Shown here: piece after piece, positions 43,698-54,838 of the stretch
Position numbering within the stretch: position 1 is the stretch's first letter
Layout: the number at the start of each line of letters is the position of its first letter
Source: Astrocystis sublimbata
Taxonomy: Eukaryota > Ascomycota > Sordariomycetes > Xylariales > Xylariaceae
Assembly: GCA_022453515.1 (NCBI GenBank)
Contig: JAJNNY010000114.1
Coordinates: forward strand, 1-56,894
Direction: 5' to 3'
DNA length: 56,894 nucleotides
Made by a program: the position numbers and the translations under genes
The notes under the pieces: generated by a model
The model's database searches: none
What the model was told of the DNA's origin: nothing
What the model saw: only the letters and a program-made list of their open reading frames with translations

Positions 43698-44850
43698 AGC
43701 GACCCAGACCCCATCTGGGCGACAGGACGCGGCGGTCTTAGTAACGAAGTGATAGTAGGACGCAGGATTGCGGCTCGGCACCTCATGAAATTACTCGAAG
43801 GCGAGCTTGAGTAACGCAAGCTGCCCGGTTAGACAAGAGTGCCTTCCGATCTGGAAAACACGATACAGCAAAAGGCAGGCCAGATTCGGGAACATGGGTT
43901 AAGCTCTGCTGATCAGCAACTCATATCAGATGCTACAAATCTAGGGATTATCGTCATCAAGGAAGGCTTGGCTTCTGCGTAAAAGCTGAAGTTGGGCAAG
44001 TACACCGCTTATGCCGAGTTGATCTGGCTAGTACAAGCGACCGCAACGCTAACGCATGCCCTTCTCCTAATTCTTTCTATCGGCAAAAAAAAGTTAACAG
44101 ATAGCACTCTCTATACAAAGTCGATTCTCGTCTCCTTTATTAAGCAGTAGTAAAATAAACTCGCTTATACACATCTGGAAACCGCCACTCGCTCACTGCT
44201 TTTAATAGGTACTAGTAAGTAGCAAATAATGCATATATCGGCCGAGAGACTAACATATTTACACGCCAGCCACTACCTCCAGCGACATACGATTAATCAA
44301 CAGGCCTGATACCCTTGATAGACTCTCCCCTATCTAACCGTCAGCCTTATCTCGTTCCTTAAACTCAATCGTAAGTAATTCAAAATACGAGATAGACACA
44401 GACTCAAATTCTTTTTAAACAAAGCATAATGGTCTCCCTAATAATAAAATCGAGATACTTATTATTAAGTATTATTATTTTATCTAACTTTTCGATATTT
44501 TATTTAAATCGCCTAAAATCTTTCTACCGAACTTTAAATTAGAATAAAAAATATAACAAAAGGTATAATAGATTTAGTAACAAAAGTTAAGTCCCACGGA
44601 TCCTGGTTTAATCGAAGAGGCTACCTCCCAAAATCTCGGAATTACTATTATTAAGAGAGGCCTAACCTCGGCGAAGAGGCTGGGTTGGATCCAGAAATCT
44701 TACGCCGAGTTTGTTTGGTTGGTTTCCCACGTCACAACAGCTGCGCATGCGCTCCTGCTGGTCCTTGCTATCGATCGCCAAGAACTTGAGAGGATCAACT
44801 TGTGTTAGAAGGCCATGCTTCTAGTTTTTATAAAACAGCGGGAAAACGAA
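43698..44850 (+). pseudogene. RIP-damaged copy of the 26-kb paralog pair
   Basis: Homology to 26,050-27,200 starts at AGCGACCCAGACCCCATCTG and continues through both paralogs, their spacer and part of the N-terminal half of paralog 2. Changes relative to the 26-kb copy are dominated by C-to-T and G-to-A and create many TAG/TAA codons. For example, the GLVSAQRK counterpart reads through GCGTAAAAG, and FIAQKEN becomes a TAGTAAAAT tract. The spacer and the start of paralog 2 (44,340-44,590) are the most AT-shifted. No start codon of paralog 1 is present, because the homologous block begins after it. Confidence 0.88.
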
Positions 44851-45271
44851 CTGTCAAACACAACTTTGCTACTATCAGCTGCAATTGGATTGCCTGATGA
44901 GCACGCTGTAGATGAAGGAAGAAGGTCTTTACGCTGTCCTTCGGCCAGTATAGCACACCAAGGTAAGCCCATTAACGATCCATCTAGCGCCACGCAAATA
45001 TCTGAGAGTTTTGCGTTGCATCCATCGCCAGTGTCGCTGGCATCTTTACAATCCTGACTCAGTGACACGTCGTCTTGCCCACGCTTACTCGGAGCATTCT
45101 CAAAATTGTCTTGGGATGATATCATGGTTGTAAAACAGACTGACCTTTTGATATTAAACATGGCAGTTCAAGTGACACTCGAAAGGGACTATCACGGCAA
45201 TGTTGAAAGGCGAACAGGCCAAAAAAGGAAGCGGGAAAGTTTTAACGCGTTAGGTATTTTATGATACCGTG

Positions 45272-47059
45272 TATTAGATATCACGCATCTGGACTGATCC
45301 ACCGAGAAAAACAGACAATAATACCCAGAATACCGAATCCCAGATCAATCCGACGCATAGAAAAATCCGAGCGTTTTCGCCAGGCCAGACGTCACAAGAT
45401 CTGAGATCTGCCACTGGCGATCCACGTGAGGCTGGGTGCGCTACTGGAACCTTTGGGAGCCTTGTTTTACGTCCATCAATAGTGTCACCTGCGTCCTCCC
45501 AATCCCCAAACGCCAATGCCACAACGCCTTGTCGACAGCAACCATCAATTGGGGACGAGAACGGCCATCCTGCTGAAGAGGCGAACCAATTGCATACTGT
45601 ACCAATGCAGCGGAGGGAGATATACCATGTCATTCTGAAGCTCCAGTCTGAGCTGAGACCAGAAAGGACAAGTTTTACAGAGCAGCAGTATTCATGTCCA
45701 TGTCCCGGGAGACCACCCCAACGAGATCACAGGCTCGTGCCTGCGGGGCCCCAAATGCAGCTCGCGACGCAGTGGAGGGTTCCGGACACGGCCCAGTCAA
45801 TAACATTTGCCTTGAAGGGGAACATCGACGGCCTGAAAGACCTGTTTAGCCGAGGGCTAGCGTCTCCTTGGGACATGAGCGATTCTCGAGGGTTTAGCTT
45901 AATAAGAGTAGGTTTTTACTACCATTTTCTCATCCGACTACGCCTAGGAACAACGCTGATATTGTTAGTGGGCGCTCTATGGCGGAATGCATCAGTACAA
46001 AACCGTTCATTTTTTGATCAGCCAGGGGGCACACGTAGATGACGAGAAAGTATGAAGTTGAGTTTAAGTAGGGCCAATTATGTCGATAGAGCTACTGACC
46101 GACTATCCAGATCATACAAGCATGTATTTGATTTCGGATTCCGAAAGAAATGCAGCGATACCGAGCTAATGGCGCTCAGTTGCATCAGATACAGTCGAGA
46201 CAGAAATTGGATTGAGGACCAGCACTTCCCCCTACTCCACCAAATCATCATTGGCCTGTCCTCCCAATCGCTCGTAGCCGTGCTCAAGGACAATCCGAAC
46301 GCCGCTCATGCCACGGACGCCCAGGGCCGCACTGCGCTCGACTGGGCCGCGGCTCGGGCACAGCTGAGCCACATGAGGCTCCTTATAGAACACAAATCCA
46401 ACGTAAACGCGATGGATGCTAGGGGCCGCACAACGATCTTACATGCAGTCGATAGCCATGTCGACGAGGCCGTGCGCATCCTCCTCGAAGCCGGCGCGAA
46501 CCCCAACCCCAAAATACCGGCGGGTCTATTCCGCAGCAGCCCGCTCAAGGCGGCCAGCTTTGGCGGCCTGGTAAAGATGGTCAAGCTGCTCCTCGATTTC
46601 GGCGCTGAAATCGACGCGTACAGCCCAGAGGGTCAGACAGCACTACATGCGGCAATCATCACGCAGAATGTCAAGTGTGCAGGACTACTGCTTGAATATG
46701 GCGCTAGCCTAGGAGACGTGGCACACAACGGACGTACGCCGCTCACGACAGCTATGATCCACAACAGCCACGCGGTGTTGAAGCTCCTTGTTAATCAGCG
46801 CTACGAGCACGTCACTGCCCTCCATGTAAACGGGCCCCAGGTGCTGGCCGTTCTAGCCGAGTACGCAGACGAGGAGACGATGTCGATCATCGCCTCTTCC
46901 TTGCCGCTGAAGCTGTCTCTAGGCCTAGGCGAGGACGGCTTCACTGCCGACCGCGAGATCCTGTGGCAGCGGAGGGAATACGGCGCGAAGCTAGAATGCG
47001 CATTTGAGAACCTGTTGTCCTCCATCATCATGGCTAAGCAGGCGGACGGCGGCGTCTGA
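45272..47059 (+). CDS. Ankyrin-repeat protein, 3' part intact, 5' end unresolved
   Basis: Probably an intracellular binding protein built on ankyrin repeats. Exons: open from 45,272 (true start unknown) to 45,907, then 45,969-46,049, then 46,121-47,059. The introns (61 and 71 bp) have GTAGGT/GTATGA donors and CTGA-type branch sites. The first exon gives QQYSCPCPGRPPQ (Cys motif common ahead of fungal ankyrin domains) and ALKGNIDGLKDLFSRGLASP; splicing yields LIRWALYGGMHQYKTVHFLI. The last exon holds further repeats: DAQGRTALDWAAARAQ, DARGRTTILHAVDSH, EGQTALHAAIITQN and HNGRTPLTTAMIHNS. There is no damage in this part. No ATG is available near 45,272, so an upstream exon must exist or the gene lost its start. 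The RIP-damaged paralog copy lies directly upstream. Confidence 0.75.
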
Positions 47060-47224
47060 TCTGGGGTGCTGCACCACCTCTCTGCGGAGTCATCATTTCC
47101 CGAGGAGCTGGCGGGGCGATTGCGGTATTGAGTGTGGATGGCGAAGACGGCGGCGGTAGTGCGTTGGATCCCTCGGGCGTGGTGGTGAGGATGAAGAAAC
47201 GAGGAATCGATAGGCAATGTGGTA

Positions 47225-48460
47225 CTAGCAAAGCAGAAGTCCGGCGCGTGTGTGAGGGATACGGTTGGGGAGAGTGGCTTGTTCGATAATTGTACGTTTA
47301 GCAGGAGCGTTAAGCCGTTGTAACTCGTGGCGATCATCGTCGCTCATGCCGACGATGCCAAGGTCATCAGCAATATATGGATCTTCGGGGGCATCGCCAG
47401 CAGACGCCGCGGGGTTGCCGTTGGCTGGAGGTTGTAGTGGTTGCGGAGGGTCGATCCATTTATTGCTGATTTGCAAGAAAACATTCTTGTTCATATGGAA
47501 CACGCACACCTGATGTTACGCGCGTCCGAAGAAAGGGTCGGCAGCTACGGCATCCTTCAATGCGGCATCAAAATTAGTGATAAATACGCCTGGAGATGAG
47601 GTATTTTCATTTCTGGCGAAACCGCCAACGACGTTGAGGGACCAAGCGTAATCCGGCTGCGTCTCGCCAGACATGAGGCCGAAAGCGAGGTTGAAGATCA
47701 TCGGTGGCTTTAGGTTGGTGACGCCAGTGTAACTCGTGAAGGGCATCTTGTACTGGTTGGTCTTGTAGGTGCTGTCAACAGCAACCACGTCAGGAAAACG
47801 CTTCCACATCTCGAGGCACCATCGGCAAGTCTATGCGCACTGATCTGGGGCTCCTGGTACCATCGGCGGGGTTGTAAGTGTAGTCGACGGCGTGGGGGAT
47901 GTTTATTATCTTCAAGGTGCTTGGTAAAGGCCTGCGTAGGGGTATAACCGGTGAGAATCTCGTTCTTCAACCCAATGCTGATGTAATTATGGACACTAGA
48001 AGGGTCGAGGGCATGGTCGGACAAATCTTGGGCGAAAGAGCGTATGATATCAACAGTTTTGGCGCCGGCCAAGTGAAGGCCGCAGATGTAAGCGTTATGA
48101 TCTTCGTTGAAGCGGCGATGGTAAGGGACGGCGGTTACACTGGTTGCGCCGACATGGTTATAATCTCGATGGTCAAGTACAAAGCGCCACTTCTAGTCAT
48201 CGCCTTGTCCGGCTACCATTAGACCTCGCCATTGACAATCAAGCTTGACGGAGGATGAGTTGGGACGCGCGCCGTGGGATTGTGAGGGTGTCGCGGTGTC
48301 GCGATGGCATCGGATGGTCCACGTAGTTGGCATCTTGTTGTCGTCCAAGTCGCGATAATTTCGCGCCTGGGAACGATGGACAGAAAAGTCATGGTGGCGC
48401 TCATGAGCCCGGAGAGAGTCGAACAAGGTCTGCATCTCTGCGCGAAGGGTTGGGAATCAT
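47225..48460 (-). pseudogene. MULE (Mutator-like) transposase, several lesions
   Basis: Transposase of a Mutator-like DNA element. The N-terminal part is FAR1-like (MQTLFDSLRAHERHHDFSVH, then KLDCQWRGLMVAGQG and WRFVLDHRDYNHVG). It is followed by TVDIIRSFAQDLSDHALDPS and the MULE domain: WKRFPDVVAVDSTYKTNQY (catalytic Asp in VDSTY), FTSYTGVTNLKPPMIFNLAF and VFITNFDAALKDAV (DxD-like), then VCVFHMNKNVF (the WHxxKN motif). Lesions are TAG at 48,193, a frameshift near 47,890 and TAA at 47,516 between GRA and HQVCVFH. Terminal inverted repeats were not identified, so element limits are unknown. Confidence 0.85.
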
Positions 48461-48960
48461 CGTGGCAATGACGTCGTGGTGTTGCGAAGATGATGTTGGG
48501 GGATTTGTCTGCAAATGCAGCTCGATTGGAAAATATGGCCAGGTGTGAGCGGCTGATCTCAGGTGCAGGGTCCGGATGAAAATTTCGATAAATAACGAAA
48601 TTGATGTATTAATGTCCACTTGTTGGTTCCAGAATTGGGTAGTGGTCCAGTTCTACCACACCAAGCGTCATTGGTGCGGACCTACCCATGTAGTTATTGT
48701 CAGAAGAAGCGAGCCAGTCTATTGGAGGTGTCCAAGTGTGTGTATTGATGAGCAGATTCTACTCTAGTTATTTGGGTGGTGGAGCTTCGGAGTTGGAGCT
48801 GGCTTAGCTCACCCCCCTGTCTTATATCTACTGCCAAGACCCTTTATTCTGACAGTTGTACCCCGCCTTTAAGGACAGAACACCTCGCGCATTCCACCAT
48901 TGAAGCTTTCTCCCATTCCACCCGATATCACGGTTCCAGGAGCATAGCGCACCCTACGAC
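48461..48960. other. Region upstream of the histidine phosphatase gene
   Basis: No gene. It presumably holds the promoter of the gene that starts at 48,961, read away from the MULE relic. Pyrimidine-rich patches occur within the last 150 bases. I see no clear TATA box. Confidence 0.35.
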
Positions 48961-50018
48961 ATGTCCGAGCAAGACACCCTTACGCCCAATGTATTCCTCG
49001 TGCGGCATGGTAAGTTCTAGGGCCTAACAAAGATTAAATCTAGATAAACCGCTTTTCGATAACAAGCTTTTCTATAGATAGGAGAGACCGAGTGGGCTAA
49101 GTCGGGCCGCTACACCGGCACTACAGATATCGAACTCACTCCAGAGGGTGCCGCGCAGATCTCCTCAACGGCGGCGACGCTAGTAGGTACCGGTAGACTC
49201 CTCGATCCATCCCGCCTCAGGCACACCTTCGTCAGCCCGAGGAGGAGGGCGAAAAGAACCTTTAAGCTGCTCCTACCATCGCCTTCCTCTAGCGCCGCCG
49301 AATGGAGGAACAGCGTTACCTACACCGATGACATTGCGGAGTGGGATTATGGCGATTATGAAGGGCTTAAGGCTGGCGAGATTACAAAATTGAGGAAGGA
49401 GAGGGGACTGGACAGGGAGAGGAAGTGGAATATCTGGAGGGATGGGTGTGAGGGTGGAGAGTATGTCGTATTCAACCTTCATAAACATCCCCTCTAATCA
49501 TTGGCTGTTGCTAATATCCCCGTGTTTTTTTACTCACTCATCAACCTACAGGTCCATGCAGCAGGTCAGCGAGCGTCTGGACAGGCTCATCTCTCAAATC
49601 CGAGAGATCCAGAGGCCTCATATGAACGGGGGGGGGCCTGCTAATGTGCTCCTCGTACGTTGTCTCTCTTTTCTCTATCTCCCCAAACCACGTCTCCTCC
49701 CCCTTTTCTGTCTCTCCTTTTTGGTCTAGCTCCACTTGCAGTGATTAAGCCACGAGAACCGTAGGTTGCACACGGCCTCATCCTCCGCTGCTTCGTAAAG
49801 CGCTGGCTCAACCTCTCAGTTGACTCCCCCCTCCAGATGATGCTGGCCCCCGGGGCAATTGCGGTTTTGAGGTACGTGACTTTCAGATTTTGTATTCGAG
49901 CCATTGTGTTGACATTGAAATCACCCGGCCTCAAAGTTATAAAAACAACAACATCGACGAGCCTGCATTCCACCTCGGCATGGCGCTCCCCTTTGCGGAG
50001 GAGAGTGGGAAAGAGTGA
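48961..50018 (+). CDS. Histidine phosphatase, phosphoglycerate-mutase family (SHB17-like), intact
   Basis: Likely a cytosolic sugar-phosphate phosphatase or mutase; sedoheptulose-bisphosphatase (SHB17-type) is the closest named role I can suggest. Exons 48961-49009, 49082-49460, 49552-49654, 49765-49871 and 49937-50018 (introns 72, 91, 110 and 65 bp) total 720 nt, 239 residues. Splicing yields FLVRHGETEW (catalytic RHG, residues 15-17), GRYTGTTDIELTPEG, FVSPRRRAKRTF, TDDIAEWDYGDYEG (catalytic Glu), NIWRDGCEGGES, NVLLVAHGLILR (second catalytic His) and ending FHLGMALPFAEESGKE. All phases agree and no lesion is seen, so it is probably functional. The third intron has a weak branch site. Confidence 0.92.
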
Positions 50019-51840
50019 GCGAGAGACAGGGGCGCTCTGTCGGATCCCTTTTCGATTACCTTTTTAAGTGAGCGCTAAGGCAAACACTTGATCGTTTCTC
50101 TCCCATTTGGACAAATAGTGGATTTTTAGCTCTCAGTATTAGCGATGGCTGCTCAATTGTCTGTGTTGATTGATCTTCTTCTCTGTCGAAATTTCTCTGG
50201 GAACGCCAGGTCTCCTCCAAGTTGTATGGGGGACCTGATCCTTCCACTAGAATTAAGAACAGCTTTATTTGGGGATAGTGCTAGGTTGGTTCTTGGGACC
50301 CCCGCACAAGATCCTAATCAACTCTATAGCCCTATCATCGCGGCGTTTGATGATGTTATAAAGAATATGTAGTAAACTGGAATATTAACGTGTTCTTTCT
50401 CCATGGCTACAACTATTCCTGTGCCCGACGAGCCAGTCAGTTGCGAAAGGTGACACGCATTCCCGACCCTTCCCCCAATCGAGACAGCCGTGGCTGCCTC
50501 CATGGCCTCTCAGACCCCTCAAGGCGCGCATCTCCCACCCCAAGGAGACTAAGATGGCCCAGGCGTCTAATAAGGACAAGTGTTTGATTATCCTACTGGT
50601 ATTACGATCGTAAAGAGTCAGAATTAGCCTGGGGAACCGAAGTCAACCGGCGACCGTATGCGTCTCGGATCCTATTCTAAGGCGCATTCCTTTGTTGCCC
50701 TGATTCCGGACAAGACTGTTGGGTATGGCCCTGACATCTCGTTGAAATGCTGATACGAGGTTAGAGAGGCGGACAAGTAGAAGGGAAATGTAGCGGGTGC
50801 ACCCAAGACCTCCAGATTTATTTATCCCTTTAGAAGTGTTCGGCAGAGATGCTATGTCCAGTCTAGCTAGTGGCGGACGCCCGACACTCTGGTTTAACCT
50901 ATCCTTGCAGCAGTAGCTATAGCTAATCGTCTCTCGATATATATTATGTGTCCCTCTTTTAAAAAGGATGCAATCCCTGAGATGTCTTAGATAGGAAGCC
51001 AACCCTGTAACTAGCGGCAACCGAATATAACGCTTAGCCTACATGTTTATATATAATAATGAAAACCCATAATAAGTATTACTTATTAAAGCTAGGTAGG
51101 CAATCCGCCCTCGGCTGACCCCTTCTAGACTACTAGCGTAGGTAATATAGTTAATGTGGTCGGGGTGGGTAGAGGAGAGGCTAAAAGTGGTATGCAGGTG
51201 GAAGGGAAAAGTCGGAATCCTGCCAGCTATATTTATCGCTAATTTCAGGTGGTATATAGTTAAATATTAAGTCTAACTTTAAGGAAGGCTGAGAAGCTTG
51301 ACTACCTAGCAGAATAATAGGTATAGGCCAAAGGAGAAAAACTTATCATTTTTAAAAATGAAACTAATATACGGTGTTGCTTATTTGGCCTGAGGTCCTA
51401 ATTCTACCAGATACTAGAGCTGCATTATCCATTCTAAGGATAGGGCTCATATTTACTGATCAGTTTTTGCAGCTTTTACCACGTCTCTCTGTCCGAGTCG
51501 GTATCGTTTCTTTATTTGATGTATTACTATATTATAAAGATCTCGAGCATGTGGATGGTATGCTGTTAAACCACCTTCCTTGGTATGCAATTTGAGATGT
51601 GTTCGCCAGTTGTTATCGCGATTAAAGCCTATAGGGCATAAAGGGCATTGGACTTTGACCTTTTTGTTATGTGCCTTTTAAGGTGCTCTCGCCTTTTGAA
51701 AGGTCTTTTGGTACTAATGCAATCTTTATCTGGGCATTGATGTGAATTGGACAGATTCTATTTTCTGCTTTATTTCTATTATTCTATACGTTTTATCTGC
51801 TTTGCTGGTTGAAACGAGCCGGATATGTGCCCTACTGTTC
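50019..51840. other. No supported gene; composition falls to AT-rich after about 51 kb
   Basis: The first part is the likely 3' UTR and terminator area of the phosphatase gene. A 75-codon ATG frame at 50,145-50,372 and a minus-strand frame at 51,020-50,643 show no features. From about 51,020 the sequence becomes RIP-like and stop-dense. Confidence 0.4.
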
Positions 51841-52029
51841 CTATAGCTGAGCAATTAAGAAGATTACGAGAACGAAGAGCGTAAAGATTATGATAGCGGC
51901 GAACACTCCAAGGGGGTGAATGTCCGACGGTAGGCGATTCTCCGGGTGTTCGCTGTCCTGTGGAATGATTTCTTGAGGTGCGTATAACTTAGCAACTTGT
52001 GTAAGTAGTTGTTGGTGTTCCGAAACCAT
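51841..52029 (-). CDS. Possible small tail-anchored membrane protein (62 aa)
   Basis: ATG 52,029 opens a 62-codon frame. A hydrophilic N-terminal half (MVSEHQQLLTQVAKLYAPQE, then IIPQDSEHPENRLPSD) is followed by one strong transmembrane helix at the very C-terminus (GVFAAIIIFTLFVLVIFLI), the layout of a tail-anchored protein. No homolog is recognised. It lies in an AT-rich, RIP-affected region yet has no stop, which mildly favours a real gene. It may also be chance. Confidence 0.35.
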   Translation of the reverse strand: MVSEHQQLLTQVAKLYAPQEIIPQDSEHPENRLPSDIHPLGVFAAIIIFTLFVLVIFLIAQL

Positions 52030-53115
52030 TTTCGATTCAAGTGTGGTAGGGTCTGATTCTGTGTTTCGAGTGGCTCGTTTTGTAAGATGTGGAAATGAGT
52101 GTATCGCTTAAAGGGTTAGTTTGAAAATAGTAATAGAATGCCAACCGACTCTGACAACCGCTCCGAACATTCAGACGAAGGGAATTATTGAAAAAAAATT
52201 AAAAACTGAAAAAGAAATTTGAGAGAGAATATCAAGCTTTTCTATCAAAATTTGTATTTGAGTTAACCCTGACCTGGGTTGGTTAATATAGCCACACGCA
52301 CCTCGTATTAACGTCTCTTTATCGCCTAGCCGCGCGGATTCAAGCATTAGACAGCCTATTTATGTGCGGCAAGACTATTTTCGGGTTTGGTCCAGATCCC
52401 GAGACAGTTGTTATTCAATATAGAGAAGATGAGCGGTGATGACCCACCTCTTACAACACTCTAAAAGCTATTTATATCCAACTTATTATCTATGGAACGC
52501 GAGCAAGGAGAGGGTAAGTACAATCCATAAAGAGACTAGTACGGGGTCGAGTTGTTATCTTACGGTTGAATACTTTTCTATCTGGCACCGAATATAGTGA
52601 ACAACCGCCATAGCTTCAACGACCCTATTACCTAGAGGAATGGCCTTCAACTCTACTCCCCTACATATTGTTAACAGCGTCATTAAACGCCGCTATAATA
52701 GGGCTTTAGACCTGATTAGGATCATCTGTAGAGGTTACAAAGCTTATTCTTTCGTCTTTATTTAAGGGAAACAGAATCTTCCTGATCCGTAAGCAGAGCA
52801 GCTGGACCTCTAGAGATAAAAATACGTCTACCTAGCCTCACTCTTTATTAAGGCACCGTATCTAGAATATAGGACAAGCCTTTCAACATATTACCATATA
52901 ACATAAAGGAACTAGGCCATATAGAAACGTGGCTATAGCAGCTATATATAGATAGAAGACATTCCAAATATCCACTATACCGCCGTATTTCCGAATCTTA
53001 AAAAAAGCTTACTCTTACTTCCAAGTTCTCTCCCTAACGATAGAACAGCTTTTCTAAATCTCTTAAGCTATTTATTAAACAACTAGCTTATATTTATCTT
53101 ATTTCTTATTAATTA
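52030..53115. other. AT-rich region with an unassigned relic
   Basis: Around 52,590-52,900 the plus strand has an island (PSTLLPYILLTASLNAAIIG, then LFKGNRIFLIRKQSSW)whose periodicity suggests an eroded gene, with stops between. The family is not identified. The remainder is stop-dense TA-rich sequence. Confidence 0.35.
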
Positions 53116-53469
53116 AAACCTAATTTTACTATAGCTCGTATAAAAAACCAAAAAAAAAAGCAAATATTTAAAACTCGAAAAAAAAGCTTAATAAAAAAAG
53201 TAGGGGAATTAAACAACCTTACTATAGCCCAAGTAATATTAATAAGTATCGATAAAGGGAAAACGTTTTTATTTAAGCCCGAGAGGGGCCTCCTAGACCG
53301 CTTCGGGATTAACCTCGCTATCTACGATCGCTTTAGGCCGGATGATATTACTAGATCCAGAAAGCACAGCAGGCCTTTATCCACCACTAGCGATTCCAGC
53401 TGCACCGACCACTCTAATTATCGCGTACTTAATAACGCGACCACGATTAACTCCCAGAATCTCTTTTAA
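53116..53469 (+). pseudogene. MADS-box-like transcription factor relic
   Basis: An open stretch ending TAA at 53,467 reads ARIKNQKKKQIFKTRKKSLI then KKVGELNNLTIAQVILISID and GKTFLFKPERG. The spacing of basic residues followed by SLxKKxxEL..L...xVxLI resembles the DNA-binding half of a MADS domain (R..TF.KRR.GLLKKA.EL..LC...V.LI). A Ser/Arg-rich tail follows (RSRKHSRPLSTTSDSSCTDH). No start codon. Many Lys codons may reflect G-to-A mutation, so composition could be misleading. Confidence 0.4.
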
Positions 53470-53941
53470 CCCTCAATCTCTTCGTAATTAACTTCTTTTT
53501 ATCGCTATATCTTTATTTTCGGACCAATAAGTATCTCTTCGCACGAGACTGGCCTAGGTACTTCTCGAGACAAGACAGATATAGAGACTTTTGATGAATA
53601 CACTTTGAACCCCTTTGGCTAATGCTATTGAACCCCTTTCGTTGTACGCTCGCGTACGCCTGAGGTCCACCAACACGTTCAGGATTAAGAGGCGATATGC
53701 ACCCTTTTTCCGGCCTCAAGTATGTTTATCAAAATGTTTTGCCTATCTGGGGCCTATTTCATTGTTGGTCCAGCCGTTATACGAAAGGTCTATAACCCGG
53801 TCACGTGGTAAAGTTGTGTCGCGATACCATAACGCGAGGTGGGCTTTACCTGCAAAGATGATGTATGGCGGCACCGTCCAGCCTTAAGAATTAATGGCCT
53901 GGTTCGCTGTAACCCATTCTCTGCCTCCAGGCTCGGCTTGT

Positions 53942-54133
53942 CTAGTCCGCCCACGTTTTTCGGCACTTGTAACAACAATTCCAGTCATCTACGCCTTGCT
54001 CGTTGGTGAATGCCTCGAACTTGGTAGGAGTGCCGTCGCCACGGCGCGAACAGTCCAGGGCGACATACATGCTTGAGAGCCCAACGCCATCAGAATCGAC
54101 AGCAGCACAAGTGACTGGTTGGATGGCAGGCAT
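53942..54133 (-). CDS. Small Cys-rich protein (63 aa), unknown
   Basis: ATG 54,133 opens 63 codons: MPAIQPVTCAAVDSDGVGLS, MYVALDCSRRGDGTPTKF, and an end with WNCCYKCRKTWAD (five Cys). There is no obvious signal peptide. The frame is conserved between this copy and the RIP-damaged copy at 3.56 kb except for transition damage there: ATG becomes ATA, and a stop comes early. The region immediately 5' is duplicated too. I cannot name a family; a secreted-effector role is not supported without a leader. It may be the first exon of a longer gene. Confidence 0.5.
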   Translation of the reverse strand: MPAIQPVTCAAVDSDGVGLSSMYVALDCSRRGDGTPTKFEAFTNEQGVDDWNCCYKCRKTWAD

Positions 54134-54838
54134 TGTATAATAAAAGACTTGGAAAATAGATATTTTGGTCTTGTTCTATAGCGTGGGTAGTTTGTTGTAT
54201 AGTGACAATGTTAAATAACAGAGAAGCCTGGACGCCGGTCTCCCAACATTAGTATTCGAAAGCATCGGATAAAGCACCAACAACGGGACGCCAGTACCAT
54301 CATCTGGTAATCTTGGCGTAGCCCAACCCAAGTCATTATGTGTCCCTATGTCTTTCAGCTTAGCGAAAAAATCTATCGTAAAGTTGCAATTAGCGGATGT
54401 GGCGATAGAGATCATGCACCTCCAGGAATAACTCTAAGCAGCCTCTTGAAGTGCCGGGCAGCTACTTAAGATCAACGCCCAACCTACCATCATTCACATT
54501 ACCAACGGCAGAAGGAGTGTGATATGGCGCCATTAGAATGCTCGTGGACCAACAGCGAATACAAAGGGTAAAGAGTCGGCGACCAGTTCGGAAGACTTGC
54601 ATGCCACACCTATACGATAATCTGGGGGAGGGGTACAAGGATCAACTCCTTAGGCACGTCGCGTGCCAGCATAACAAAGTCATTCAAGGGCTAGATCAGC
54701 TTTGGAACCGTCTCTCACTAGATTGCGAATATAGGGTCTGTCCTACTGACTACTTGACGATTCGTAATCCGTTTCAAAACTTGGGTTTTGAAATATAGGG
54801 AGACGCCTTATTGTTGGTTTCTTACGCAGGATTAATCC
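53997..54838. repeat. Less-mutated copy of the block at 3.56-4.41 kb
   Basis: About 840 bases, alignable throughout to 3,560-4,416. It includes the Cys-rich ORF (minus) and, at 54,538-54,798, a plus-strand frame (QQRIQRVKSRRPVRKTCMPH, LRHVACQHNKVIQGLDQLW) of unknown meaning. GC content is clearly higher than in the first copy. The two copies are in the same orientation, 50 kb apart. Confidence 0.9.

Noticed and set aside
46306..47337. Long minus-strand frames under the ankyrin gene
   Set aside because: Shadows of the spliced plus-strand ankyrin gene, which has coherent introns and repeat motifs; the antisense products have none.
50145..50372. 75-codon ATG frame after the phosphatase gene
   Set aside because: No domain, lies in the likely 3' UTR, and competes with equally long antisense frames.
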